Shown here: one piece after another, positions 1 through 7,589 of the stretch
How the letters are laid out: every line of letters starts with the position of its first letter
How positions within the stretch are numbered: position 1 is the first letter of the stretch
From: SZUA-451 sp034721895
GTDB taxonomy: Bacteria; Campylobacterota; Campylobacteria; Campylobacterales; Sulfurovaceae
Assembly: GCA_034721895.1 (NCBI GenBank)
Contig: JAYEND010000121.1
Span: 1 to 12,383 of the forward strand
Length of the DNA stretch: 12,383 nt
Direction: 5' to 3'
Notes under the pieces: model-generated
The model's database searches: none
What the model was told of the DNA's origin: nothing
What the model saw: only the letters and a program-made list of their open reading frames with translations
Position numbers and translations under genes: made by a program

Positions 1-165
1 ACGCAGAGTATGGGCGAAAGCACTGCACCCTTCGGGAAGAACGAGAGAAGGCAATCTGCAAGCAAAAAAATCTTTGAATTAACCAGTTAGTCCTACAGCT
101 TTTTTCACTCACATCTTACCTCCTCTCGTTCTTTCAAAAGTTTGGGTATTTAGTTGGTGGGGTAA
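1..165 (-). mobile_element. Partial MITE-like element (truncated by window edge)
   Basis: The reverse complement of 1-165 aligns without gaps to 8364-8528, with 4 mismatches in 165 bases by eye. It is therefore a second copy of the 266-bp element at 8364-8629, in the opposite orientation; about 100 bases lie beyond the left edge. The terminal repeat occupies 141-165 and is followed by TA (166-167), the same dinucleotide that flanks the complete copy. An internal inverted repeat (GAACGAGAGAAGG near 39-51 against CCTCCTCTCGTTC near 119-131) is shared. No transposase is encoded, so it would be non-autonomous. Confidence 0.85.
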
Positions 166-177
166 TAAATAAAAAAG

Positions 178-188
178 TCTGCTATAAT
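178..188 (+). promoter_or_regulatory. Promoter of the haem/quinone operon (extended -10)
   Basis: A perfect TATAAT lies at 183-188, preceded by TG at an extended -10 spacing (TGCTATAAT). The identical TGCTATAAT occurs before the gene at 6668. There is no clear -35 hexamer, which is usual for campylobacterotal sigma-70 promoters. The MITE end stops at 165, so the -35 zone falls on the MITE/host junction. The leader of about 45 nt contains a small AAACC/GGTTT inverted repeat near 209-224. Confidence 0.7.
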
Positions 189-240
189 ACTTCCCTTTTA
201 TAAAACAATAAACCTTTTGGGTTTCAAAAATGGAGAAATT

Positions 241-516
241 ATGAATATATTTGATGAAGAAGATGATTATTTGGTGAGCACACCGAAGAGTAACTATTTC
301 AGTATTGCGAAAACAGCCAACCAAAATATCGTAGAGATGGAAGTAGAGAAGATGTTTCAGCGCCTTGCCATTGCTGAGAAGATCATGGAAGAGAGAGGAC
401 TTGAAGAGGAGCATGAAAACCTTTTAAAGTCAATGGTGATCGACCCGGAGTTGGAAAATAGAACCAATAGTATTTTTATAGAGCTTGTGGGCAACATTGT
501 AACCCAGTGTGAATAA
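241..516 (+). CDS. DUF2018 family protein (HP0242-like), 91 aa
   Basis: A small acidic, mostly helical cytosolic protein without a signal peptide or membrane segment. Residues 1-10 are acidic (MNIFDEEDDY); residues 20-60 and 70-88 look like amphipathic helices rich in Glu and Lys. It resembles the campylobacterotal DUF2018 family, whose H. pylori member HP0242 is a helical homodimer of unknown function encoded beside the same polyprenyl synthase and hemA genes. The ATG at 241 is preferred over in-frame upstream starts because GGAG lies about 6 nt before it. It is the first gene of the operon, 22 nt before the polyprenyl synthase. The family call rests on sequence feel plus synteny; the biochemical role is unknown. 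Confidence 0.75.
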   Translation: MNIFDEEDDYLVSTPKSNYFSIAKTANQNIVEMEVEKMFQRLAIAEKIMEERGLEEEHENLLKSMVIDPELENRTNSIFIELVGNIVTQCE

Positions 517-538
517 TTGTCAATAGATAGGAACTGAT

Positions 539-1435
539 TTGTTAAGTGCAGTAGAGAGAAAGATAGAACAGTATGTTGCTGAACTGGGGGAGCCTGAAGT
601 CCTTCGGCTTTACGAGAAACTTCCCCATGGGAAAAGGCTGCGCGCCAAACTCATCCTTAGAATTGCGGGAAGTGATCTGCGTGTGATCAAAACGGCGGCG
701 ATCGTCGAAATGATCCACGCGGCAAGCCTCTTGCATGATGATGTGATCGATGATGCCTTTACCAGGAGAAAACAGCCCTCTATCAATGCACTTTACGGAA
801 ACAAGACGGCGATCATGTTCGGAGATATCCTCTATTCGAAAGGTTTTTTTGAATTGAATGATATCGACAGACGTGTTTCCCAAACCATCTCCAATGCTGT
901 TACTCAGCTCAGTCTTGGAGAGCTGGAAGATGTCTCTCTTTCAAAGTGTTTTAATCTGGATAAAGAAGTCTATCTTGAGATGATCTACCAGAAAACTGCG
1001 TCACTGATCGAAGCCAGTGCAGAAGCCGCAGCACTGTTGGCAGGAAAACCGACAGCATCCTACAGAACCTACGGTAAAAATCTTGGACTGGCATTTCAAA
1101 TGATCGATGATCTTTTGGATATCACTTCAGATGCTGAAACTCTTGGGAAGCCGGCACTGCATGATTTTGTCGAAGGGAAAACCACTCTTCCTTATATTTA
1201 CCTCTATGAAAGTCTTGCTGATGAAGATCAGGTCAGGCTGCGTGCCTTGCATGCAAAAAAACTCAGCAAAGAGGAGCAGAAGTGGATTATGGCAGGAATG
1301 GAAGAACATCAGATTATTCAAAAGTGTTACCTTGAAGCCAAAATACTGATCGATGAAGCGATAGCGTTGATGAATGAGGCGGGTGAGACAGAACTCTCAG
1401 AGATTGCCAGAGAGATGATAGATAGGAATTTTTAA
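539..1435 (+). CDS. Long-chain trans-polyprenyl diphosphate synthase (IspB/IspA-like)
   Basis: Condenses isopentenyl diphosphate onto an allylic diphosphate to make the prenyl tail, here most likely for menaquinone. The 298-residue length fits the family. Visible motifs are GKRLR (31-35), the first Asp-rich motif DDVID (67-71), the second DDLLD (190-194), and LGKPALHDFVEGKTTLP around 202-218. Small residues (Ala62, Ser63) precede the first Asp-rich motif at the chain-length floor, which favours a long (C35-C40 type) product over C15; this is inference. The start is TTG at 539 with AGGA 6 nt upstream. The stop overlaps the hemA start by one base (TAATG), indicating translational coupling. The exact chain length cannot be read from sequence. 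Confidence 0.92.
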   Translation: MLSAVERKIEQYVAELGEPEVLRLYEKLPHGKRLRAKLILRIAGSDLRVIKTAAIVEMIHAASLLHDDVIDDAFTRRKQPSINALYGNKTAIMFGDILYSKGFFELNDIDRRVSQTISNAVTQLSLGELEDVSLSKCFNLDKEVYLEMIYQKTASLIEASAEAAALLAGKPTASYRTYGKNLGLAFQMIDDLLDITSDAETLGKPALHDFVEGKTTLPYIYLYESLADEDQVRLRALHAKKLSKEEQKWIMAGMEEHQIIQKCYLEAKILIDEAIALMNEAGETELSEIAREMIDRNF

Positions 1436-2742
1436 TGTATTATGAAGTAGTAAGTTTCAACTATAAACAGTGTGACCTTTCCGGCAGAGAAAAGTTGGCT
1501 TTTAAAGATGAAAATGAAAAAAAAGTCATGCTTGATCGTTTGGCCGATTTTGATTTTATTCATGAAGTCTTTATTGTTACGACCTGCAACCGTATTGAAG
1601 TGGTTGCTGCAACACGTGACAATTTTGCAACTTATCATACTATTCTCGGGCTTTTTGCTCAGAGCAGTGGTGTGAACTTCTATGAATTGGAAGCGATGGC
1701 GCATCGTATTGATGACGAAGAGGCGATTATGCACCTCTTCTCGGTTGTCTCTTCCCTGGACTCTCTGGTCATAGGCGAATCACAGATCACTGGGCAGGTG
1801 AAGGAAGCATTTAGATTTTCTTATGAGAATGGCACAGCAGGCAGGAAGCTCAACCGTATCATCTCTTATGCCGTGAAGTGTGCAGCTGAGGTGCGTAATG
1901 CTACGCAAATCTCCAAAAATCCTATCTCTATTGCATCAGTTGCTGTAGCACAGGCTGCCGAGATCATGGGTGATAATCTGGCAGGGATGACCGGGGTGGT
2001 CGTCGGAACTGGTGATATGGGAAAACTGGCTGCGAAGCACCTTCTCAGGGCAGGCTGTGATGTTATTCTTTTGGGGCGGGATGTAGAGAAGGTACAGAAA
2101 GTGGCGGATGAGCTTGGTGAGAATGTTAAAGCAGCTGATTTGAGCAAACTCCCTAAATACCTCAATCGTTACCGACTTCTTTTTACTGCAACCTCTTCCT
2201 CCGATCCCGTTATTACCAAAGAGATAGTGGAGGATCGTGATCTGAAGCGTCTCTGGTTCGACATGGCGATACCGCGTGATATCGAAGATATAGAAATGGA
2301 TCAGCTTCGGATCTTTCGTATCGATGACCTCAGAAACATCTCAGCTGATAACCATGCCATGCGCCAGGAACAGGCGCTCAAGGCAAGTGAGATCGTTGAG
2401 CGCTACAAGGATGAGTTTTATCAATGGTTGCGGGCACTCTCGGTCGAACCGGTGATCAAGGGTGTACGTGAGCAGGTCAAAGAGGCGATAGATATTGAGC
2501 TTCACAGAGCGATAAAAAAAGGGTTTGTGCCTGCTGAAGCAGAAGCCAACATGAGGAAAATGGCAGAACAGATGTTCAACCGTTTTCTGCATCTTCCGAC
2601 GCAGCAGATGAGGCTGAGTTCAATACAAAAAGAGGGTATCTGCAGTATTGATGCCATGAAGAACATTTTTAGCGTTGATACAGAGAATATTAATTTCAAG
2701 AAGTACAAAAAAGAACAACATGCCAAAGGATATCAATCGTGA
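1435..2742 (+). CDS. hemA: Glutamyl-tRNA reductase
   Basis: Catalyses NADPH-dependent reduction of glutamyl-tRNA to glutamate-1-semialdehyde, the committed step of C5-pathway tetrapyrrole synthesis in the cytosol. At 435 residues it has the full domain set: an N-terminal catalytic domain with nucleophile Cys51 in TTCNR, the GESQITGQVKEAF signature (114-126), an NADPH-binding Rossmann glycine motif GTGDMG (191-196), and a helical C-terminal dimerisation domain. The ATG overlaps the preceding stop by one base. The C-terminus overlaps proS by 4 nt (GTGA). Together with hemC downstream it supplies haem for the respiratory chain. No damaged key residue was seen. Confidence 0.97.
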   Translation: MYYEVVSFNYKQCDLSGREKLAFKDENEKKVMLDRLADFDFIHEVFIVTTCNRIEVVAATRDNFATYHTILGLFAQSSGVNFYELEAMAHRIDDEEAIMHLFSVVSSLDSLVIGESQITGQVKEAFRFSYENGTAGRKLNRIISYAVKCAAEVRNATQISKNPISIASVAVAQAAEIMGDNLAGMTGVVVGTGDMGKLAAKHLLRAGCDVILLGRDVEKVQKVADELGENVKAADLSKLPKYLNRYRLLFTATSSSDPVITKEIVEDRDLKRLWFDMAIPRDIEDIEMDQLRIFRIDDLRNISADNHAMRQEQALKASEIVERYKDEFYQWLRALSVEPVIKGVREQVKEAIDIELHRAIKKGFVPAEAEANMRKMAEQMFNRFLHLPTQQMRLSSIQKEGICSIDAMKNIFSVDTENINFKKYKKEQHAKGYQS

Positions 2743-4442
2743 GATTCACACAAATGCTGATCCCGACAACCAAAGAAACGCCTAATGATGCGACGCTTGC
2801 CAGCCATATTTACCTGATCCGTGGCGGTTTCATACAGGGGGTTGGAAGCGGACTTTATAATTTTCTGCCACTTGGGAAGCGTGTGCTTGACAAAGTTCGA
2901 TCGGTTGTCAAAGAGGAGCTTGACAAAGCTGATTGTCAGGAAGTAAGTCTTGGTTTTGTGACACCGGCCAGTTTCTGGATCGAGAGTGGACGTTTCGAAA
3001 AGTATGGCAAAGAACTCCTGCGTTTCAGGGACAGAAAAGAGAATGATTTTGTCCTGGGGCCGACACACGAAGAGATGATGGTCAATATGGTTAAGCAGAG
3101 TGTCAAAAGTTATAAAGCTCTGCCGTTGAATCTCTATCAGATCAATTTGAAGTTCCGTGATGAAATCAGACCTCGATTTGGTTTGATGCGTGGACGTGAG
3201 TTTTGGATGAAGGATGGTTACAGTTTTCATGCTTCAGAGGAAGATATGAAGCGTGAATTCGCACATATGGAAGAGACGTATAAAAAGATATTCACCAGAC
3301 TGGGACTGGAGTTTCGTGTGGTAGAAGCAGACAGCGGTGCGATCGGCGGAAGCGGGAGTAAAGAGTTCATGGTTTTGGCTGACAGTGGTGAAGATACGAT
3401 CGTTGTCTGTGATGACTGTGAGTATGGTGCCAATATCGAGGCGGCTATCAGAGCGGAGAAGCGTTGCAACGTAGAGCCCCCTGAAGCGGTTTATGCACGT
3501 TTTCGTACACCTGATACTGCAACGATCGATGCATTGAGCGACTTTTTCAAAGTCGATCCCTATTATTTGATAAAAATGGTAGCCAAAAGAGCACTTTTTA
3601 ATGAGGGAGAGAGCCAAATCGTACTCTTTGCCTTGAGAGGCTCTGATGAATTGCAGGAGGTTAAAGCCTGTAATGCTATAGGTGCCAATGAGCTGGTTGA
3701 TGTTTCCGAAGAAGAGTTGGTGCAGGCAGGATTGGTGGCTGGATATATGGGGCCGACTAAAGTTCCTGAAGGGGTTAGTGTGGTCTTTGATCTCATGCTG
3801 AAAGATGCAGCCCATCTTATCTGCGGTGCCAATGAGAAGGATTATCATTTAGTCGGTATAGATCTAAAAGGGTACGAAGCGGTTTATAAAGATATTATCG
3901 CAGTACAGGAGGGAGACAGTTGTGCTCACTGCGGCGGCAAACTGCGCTATACCAAAGGGACTGAAGTCGGGCACATCTTCCAGCTTGGGACGCAATACTC
4001 TAAATCTTTGAAGGCAGAATTTCTGGATGAAAACGGGAGGTCCAAGCCTTTTGAGATGGGAACGTATGGGATCGGAGTCAGCCGTCTGCTTGCAGCCATT
4101 ATCGAACAGCACCACGATGACAAGGGGTGTATCTGGACCAAAGAGAGCACTCCGTTTACTGTGACCATCATCGTCTCGAATATCAAAGATGAAGCACAGC
4201 TCGCTCTGGCTGAAGAGACTTATGAGGCGCTTTGTTCCAAAGACATCGAAGTCCTGCTCGATGACAGAAAAGAGCGATTTGGCTTTAAGATGAAGGATTT
4301 TGAACTGATCGGTATTCCTTTGGCGGTGGTAATCGGTAAAAATCTTGCGGAAGGTTCAGTCGAACTGATACAAAGAGAGGGTTTGGAAAAGATCGCTGTT
4401 CCGGTTGACAGGATTATCGAAGAGGTGGAGAAACGGTTATGA
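2739..4442 (+). CDS. proS: Prolyl-tRNA synthetase (bacterial type, with editing insertion)
   Basis: Charges tRNA-Pro with proline. The 567-residue protein has class II motif 1 around GLYNFLPLGKRV (39-50), motif 2 around FRDEIRPRFGLMRG (about 139-152) and motif 3 around GTYGIGVSRLLAA (about 440-452). Between motifs 2 and 3 lies the bacterial INS (YbaK-like) editing domain, roughly residues 225-390, which deacylates misacylated Ala-tRNA-Pro in this family. The C-terminal anticodon-binding domain ends at KRL. It starts with GTG inside the hemA stop (GTGA overlap) and its stop overlaps the fxsA ATG (ATGA), so translation is coupled on both sides. A housekeeping enzyme held in the haem operon, as in Helicobacter and Campylobacter. 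Confidence 0.97.
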   Translation: MRFTQMLIPTTKETPNDATLASHIYLIRGGFIQGVGSGLYNFLPLGKRVLDKVRSVVKEELDKADCQEVSLGFVTPASFWIESGRFEKYGKELLRFRDRKENDFVLGPTHEEMMVNMVKQSVKSYKALPLNLYQINLKFRDEIRPRFGLMRGREFWMKDGYSFHASEEDMKREFAHMEETYKKIFTRLGLEFRVVEADSGAIGGSGSKEFMVLADSGEDTIVVCDDCEYGANIEAAIRAEKRCNVEPPEAVYARFRTPDTATIDALSDFFKVDPYYLIKMVAKRALFNEGESQIVLFALRGSDELQEVKACNAIGANELVDVSEEELVQAGLVAGYMGPTKVPEGVSVVFDLMLKDAAHLICGANEKDYHLVGIDLKGYEAVYKDIIAVQEGDSCAHCGGKLRYTKGTEVGHIFQLGTQYSKSLKAEFLDENGRSKPFEMGTYGIGVSRLLAAIIEQHHDDKGCIWTKESTPFTVTIIVSNIKDEAQLALAEETYEALCSKDIEVLLDDRKERFGFKMKDFELIGIPLAVVIGKNLAEGSVELIQREGLEKIAVPVDRIIEEVEKRL

Positions 4443-4861
4443 TTTTTCTTTTGATCCCATTTTTATTCATTGAACTTTTTCTCTCATTGAAAGTGATTGA
4501 GATGATCGGTGCAGGTTGGAGTGTCGTTTGGATCATCGGTACGATCTTTGCAGGTTCGGCATTGCTGAAAAATTCCCATTATGCAATCTTCGGGAGTATT
4601 GATGCCGTTTCCAGAGGCAAACTGGATCTCCAAAGTTTTCAGAATGCCAGCATGGCTTATATGATGGGGGCACTGCTTTTGATCATTCCGGGTATTCTGA
4701 GTGATGTTCTTGGGGCGATCTCACTCCTGTATACAGTTTATTTACGATTTGTGGCTAAAATAACGCCAGAAAAAACCAATTTTAACCATAAAAAAGGAGA
4801 TGATGATGTCATTGATGTCGAAGTTATTGATGAGCACGATCGCAGCGACAGCCTTTCTTAA
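4439..4861 (+). CDS. fxsA: FxsA family inner-membrane protein
   Basis: A 140-residue membrane protein of the FxsA family, named after the E. coli protein whose overproduction relieves phage T7 exclusion by the F plasmid. Hydrophobic segments lie at about 1-20, 27-44 and 73-105, with the characteristic GxxxxxxPG region (IIPGILSDV, 82-90). The tail is hydrophilic and acidic (GDDDVIDVEVIDEHD), also typical of the family. The start overlaps proS by 4 nt. Its last 56 nt overlap the next gene in another frame. The cellular role of FxsA is not established; conserved linkage to hemA and proS in campylobacterota suggests it simply travels with the operon. Confidence 0.88.
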   Translation: MIFLLIPFLFIELFLSLKVIEMIGAGWSVVWIIGTIFAGSALLKNSHYAIFGSIDAVSRGKLDLQSFQNASMAYMMGALLLIIPGILSDVLGAISLLYTVYLRFVAKITPEKTNFNHKKGDDDVIDVEVIDEHDRSDSLS

Positions 4862-5642
4862 TGCAGGGGTCAGCGATGCTGAACTGATCAAGTATTTCAA
4901 AAAGTTTATTGTGAACAACCCCTCTGTCAAAGTGACAGGTGTAGAGATTCTCGACAAGAGAACCATAGAGGGGCATCCGGGATGGGAAGTCTACCTGACC
5001 AATATGAAGCTTAAGCATAATGGCAAAGCCGCCTCTGCACCACAGACAGTCTTTGTCAAGGATGGTTTGGCGACCTCTATGCTGGTAAATATAAAAACAG
5101 GAACAAACTATGCCAAAGATATGAAGCCAAAGGTTCCGGCGGCACTCTATAATGATGCGCATCTGCTCTTTGGAAACAAGGATGCAAAGCATAAGATCCT
5201 CATCTTTTCCGATCCGCAGTGCCCTTTCTGTATGGAAGTGGTTCCCGAGATGATGAAAGCTGCCAAAAAATATCCAGAGACTTTCGCGCTCTATTATTAT
5301 CATCTTCCATTGATGCGGATTCATCCGGTTTCAGGCATACTGACACGCGTGATGTATGTCGCTCAGCACAAAGGTAACAGTGATGAGGTTATCAAACTCT
5401 ATTCTCTGAAGATAGATCCTCGAGAGACCAACGTGGACAAAGTATTGGCAGCAGTCAAAAAGCAGAGTGGTTTTGTCGTAACCAAAACTGAGATTGAAAA
5501 AAAGGCAGTGAAAGATGCGATGAAATCGGATGAGAACGCTGCTGCCAAAATGATGGTTTCAGGTACTCCGACAGTCTATGTTGATGGTGAGTGGGATAAG
5601 GCAAGAAACAAATACGAATCTTTGATTCCCAAGAAAAAGTAA
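4806..5642 (+). CDS. Periplasmic DsbC/DsbG-like thiol:disulfide oxidoreductase
   Basis: A 278-residue exported protein with a thioredoxin fold. The N-terminus (MSLMSKLLMS then a hydrophobic stretch to about residue 24) reads as a signal peptide. Residues 25-110 form a small N-terminal domain as in DsbC-type dimerisation modules. The thioredoxin domain holds FSDPQCPFC with active-site CPFC at 139-142 and the cis-proline loop Thr254-Pro255. Three consecutive in-frame ATGs lie at 4800, 4803 and 4806; 4806 is chosen because GGAG at 4796-4799 is then 6 nt away. The gene starts 56 nt inside fxsA, an unusually long overlap. It may isomerise or reduce disulfides, possibly in cytochrome c maturation given the haem context; that part is inference. 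Confidence 0.85.
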   Translation: MSLMSKLLMSTIAATAFLNAGVSDAELIKYFKKFIVNNPSVKVTGVEILDKRTIEGHPGWEVYLTNMKLKHNGKAASAPQTVFVKDGLATSMLVNIKTGTNYAKDMKPKVPAALYNDAHLLFGNKDAKHKILIFSDPQCPFCMEVVPEMMKAAKKYPETFALYYYHLPLMRIHPVSGILTRVMYVAQHKGNSDEVIKLYSLKIDPRETNVDKVLAAVKKQSGFVVTKTEIEKKAVKDAMKSDENAAAKMMVSGTPTVYVDGEWDKARNKYESLIPKKK

Positions 5643-5651
5643 AGCAGTATC

Positions 5652-6605
5652 GTGAAAAAAATAATTATCGCTACCAGAGCAAGTCAACTTGCACTCTGGC
5701 AGGCTTACCATATCAAAGATCGGATTGAAAAGAGTTTTCCTGAAGTAAATGTGGAACTCAACGAGATCACCAGCAGAGGTGACAAAATCCTTGACAAGCC
5801 TCTGGCGCTCGTCGGCGGAAAAGGGCACTTCACCAAAGAGCTCGAGGATGAAATACTGGCAGGCAATGCTGATCTCGCTGTCCACTCTCTCAAAGATGTT
5901 CCTACCTATATCCCTGAAGGACTGGAACTTGCAGCCATTACAGAGCGACAGGATCAGAGTGATGTATTTCTCTCTCATAAGTATGAGAGTCTGGATGCGC
6001 TTCCTCCGAGCGCTGTAGTGGGAACGACAAGTCTGCGAAGACGGATGCAGCTTTTGCGGCAACGACCTGATCTGAGAGTAAAAGATCTTCGCGGAAATGT
6101 CAATACCCGTCTGCGAAAGCTTTCAGAGGGACAATACGATGCGATCATCCTTGCCTATATCGGCCTGGCACGTTTGGATCTTCTTAAAAATATTCCTTTT
6201 GTCGAGAATCTCTCCTTCATGATCCCTCCCATGGGACAGGCTGCCCTGGGTATAGAGATCGTGAGTGACAATGCAAAGATCAGAGAGATCGTAATGATCC
6301 TCAATGATGAGCGTTCATTTCTTTGTACCAAGCTCGAGAGGGATTTTGTCTCCAAGATCGGAGCAGGCTGTTCTGCACCTGTAGCTGTCAATGCTGTGAT
6401 CGAGGGTGGTGTGATGACGATCAAAGCGATGCTGGGGTACCCTGACGGCACACACATCATGGAAGAATCTCTAAATTCACCTGTTGAAATTTCAGATGAT
6501 CTGGGGAACCAATTGGCAGAAATGATGATCGCTGAGGGAGCACTGGATATCCTTTCCAAAGCTGAAGAGATTGCCTTTAAGGATGAGATGCCGGAGAGAA
6601 TTTAG
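5652..6605 (+). CDS. hemC: Porphobilinogen deaminase (hydroxymethylbilane synthase)
   Basis: Polymerises four porphobilinogens to hydroxymethylbilane in the cytosol. The 317-residue protein shows ATRASQLALWQA (7-18), the catalytic Asp82 in SLKDVPT (79-85), TTSLRRRMQLL (125-135), LRGNVNTRL (146-154) and the dipyrromethane-cofactor attachment Cys240 in GAGCSAPV (237-244). It starts with GTG 9 nt after the oxidoreductase stop; the upstream SD is weak, so coupled re-initiation is likely. It is the last gene of the operon. No obvious intrinsic terminator follows, and a new promoter begins 25 nt later. Confidence 0.96.
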   Translation: MKKIIIATRASQLALWQAYHIKDRIEKSFPEVNVELNEITSRGDKILDKPLALVGGKGHFTKELEDEILAGNADLAVHSLKDVPTYIPEGLELAAITERQDQSDVFLSHKYESLDALPPSAVVGTTSLRRRMQLLRQRPDLRVKDLRGNVNTRLRKLSEGQYDAIILAYIGLARLDLLKNIPFVENLSFMIPPMGQAALGIEIVSDNAKIREIVMILNDERSFLCTKLERDFVSKIGAGCSAPVAVNAVIEGGVMTIKAMLGYPDGTHIMEESLNSPVEISDDLGNQLAEMMIAEGALDILSKAEEIAFKDEMPERI

Positions 6606-6626
6606 AGCTAACCAAAACTTATCTTC

Positions 6627-6635
6627 TGCTATAAT
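6627..6635 (+). promoter_or_regulatory. Promoter of the 48-residue-repeat protein gene (extended -10)
   Basis: TATAAT at 6630-6635 is preceded by TGC, giving the same TGCTATAAT block as the operon promoter at 183. It lies 32 nt before the ATG at 6668, inside the 62-nt gap after hemC. No clear -35 element is visible. Confidence 0.65.
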
Positions 6636-6667
6636 GATTTCTAAGATTACTTTTTTTGGAGATCATG

Positions 6668-7483
6668 ATGCGCACAATCATACGAACACTATTTCTTGCG
6701 ACCCTCTTTTTGTTAGTCGGCCATACTTTTTTACAGGCGGAAAACAATGATGCATACCGATACAAATGGGTAGGCACCTTTGTTAAAGGAAGTCCCTATA
6801 CTGATCAGGTTGTTGCCAGTGCTATGATGTGGAGCGGTTTTTCTGATGTGATCAAGAAGAAGTGGAAAGAAGGCTACAATCTGACAGAGCTGAAATATGG
6901 CAATGGCAAGTGGGTGGGTGTCTTTTCCAAAGGTGCCACATTTACCAACCAGGCTTATATAGTGACTGATCGATGGCAGGGGATGAATTATGCCATTCAG
7001 AAACAATGGAAAAAGGGATATTTCCTTGTCAATGTGGAACACGGTTTAGGTGAATGGGTCGGTATCTTTGCTAAAAATACCGGTTATACCAATCAATCCT
7101 TTGATCGAAGAAAGAAGCTGGTAGCGTTCCAGGAGAGGATACTGGAGCGCTGGAAAGAGGGATTTGAACTCGTCGATGTAGAGTATGGCGAGGGGCACTG
7201 GCTTGGAGTTTTTGTCAAAGGTCCACATTATACCAATCATGCCATGAGTCTCAGAACCAACTGGAAAAAATTTACCTATGCGATCGATAAACAATGGAGC
7301 GATGATTACCGCATTACCAATATATCATTTGGTGTGGGTAAATGGATCGGAGTCTTTGCCAAAGGGACTGGCTATAGTACGCAGGGCTATGAAGCTGAAC
7401 CTACACTCGCTGCCTTTAACAAGGCAATGAAAAAACGGCAGGATGAAGGATTTGCTCTGATCGACCTGGCTGAAGGATGGTAG
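6668..7483 (+). CDS. Exported protein of five perfect 48-residue repeats (DUF7477-like?)
   Basis: A 271-residue protein with a signal peptide (MRTIIRTLFLATLFLLVGHT, cleavage near FLQA, 21-24). The rest is five consecutive repeats starting at residues 33, 81, 129, 177 and 225, each 48 residues with no insertion or deletion (the last is 47). The consensus is roughly x-W-[VIL]-G-[VTI]-F-x-K-x-x-x-[YF]-[TS]-x-[QH], then a helix with W/F and AI-x-K-x-W, then [GD]-[YF]-x-[LI]-x-[DNE]. The pattern recalls the DUF7477-type repeats known at the C-terminus of plant casein-kinase-like proteins; this link is from memory. The start at 6668 is chosen because GGAG (6658-6661) is 6 nt upstream. Function is unknown; a closed toroid or propeller-like fold is plausible. 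It sits between hemC and ubiD, which are adjacent in C. jejuni. Confidence 0.8.
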   Translation: MRTIIRTLFLATLFLLVGHTFLQAENNDAYRYKWVGTFVKGSPYTDQVVASAMMWSGFSDVIKKKWKEGYNLTELKYGNGKWVGVFSKGATFTNQAYIVTDRWQGMNYAIQKQWKKGYFLVNVEHGLGEWVGIFAKNTGYTNQSFDRRKKLVAFQERILERWKEGFELVDVEYGEGHWLGVFVKGPHYTNHAMSLRTNWKKFTYAIDKQWSDDYRITNISFGVGKWIGVFAKGTGYSTQGYEAEPTLAAFNKAMKKRQDEGFALIDLAEGW

Positions 7484-7486
7484 GGA

Positions 7487-7522
7487 AAAATTAGTAATTA
7501 GCAATTAAAAATTAAAAATTTT
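7487..7522. repeat. AT-rich short tandem tract (ATTA/AAAATT units)
   Basis: A run of near-repeats (ATTAGTAATTAGCAATTA followed by AAAATT units) fills the gap between two exported-protein genes. It could be an UP-element-like tract for the next promoter, or replication slippage. Nothing coding is visible here. Confidence 0.4.
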
Positions 7523-7527
7523 GGTGT

Positions 7528-7552
7528 GCTTTACTTGGTAAAGCTTTTATTT
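7528..7552 (+). terminator. Probable intrinsic terminator (or overlapping operator)
   Basis: A perfect 7-bp inverted repeat, GCTTTAC-TTG-GTAAAGC, is followed by TTTTATTTA. It is 45 nt after the stop of the 48-residue-repeat gene. The stem is short with few GC pairs, so termination would be modest. It also overlaps the candidate -35 (TTGGTA, 7535-7540) of the next gene, so it could act as an operator instead. Confidence 0.45.
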
Positions 7553-7562
7553 ATGTTAAAAT
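7535..7562 (+). promoter_or_regulatory. Candidate promoter for the exported protein gene at 7590
   Basis: TTGGTA at 7535-7540 and TAAAAT at 7557-7562 with a 16-nt spacer; a TG one base upstream of the -10 gives an extended form (TGTTAAAAT with one extra T). It lies 27 nt before the GTG start. Confidence 0.45.
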
Positions 7563-7589
7563 CTACCTACTCTTTTGCAAGGAAACATT

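Noticed and set aside
2733..3230. 165-codon antisense frame over the hemA/proS junction
   Set aside because: Opposite strand of strongly conserved synthetase motifs; composition and lack of start signals mark it as a shadow.
3234..3848. 204-codon antisense frame in proS
   Set aside because: Covers the editing domain of a complete ProS; no independent coding evidence.
7487..7522. CRISPR or structured repeat array
   Set aside because: Units are only 5-8 bp of AT-rich sequence without spacers; at most a slippage or UP-like tract.
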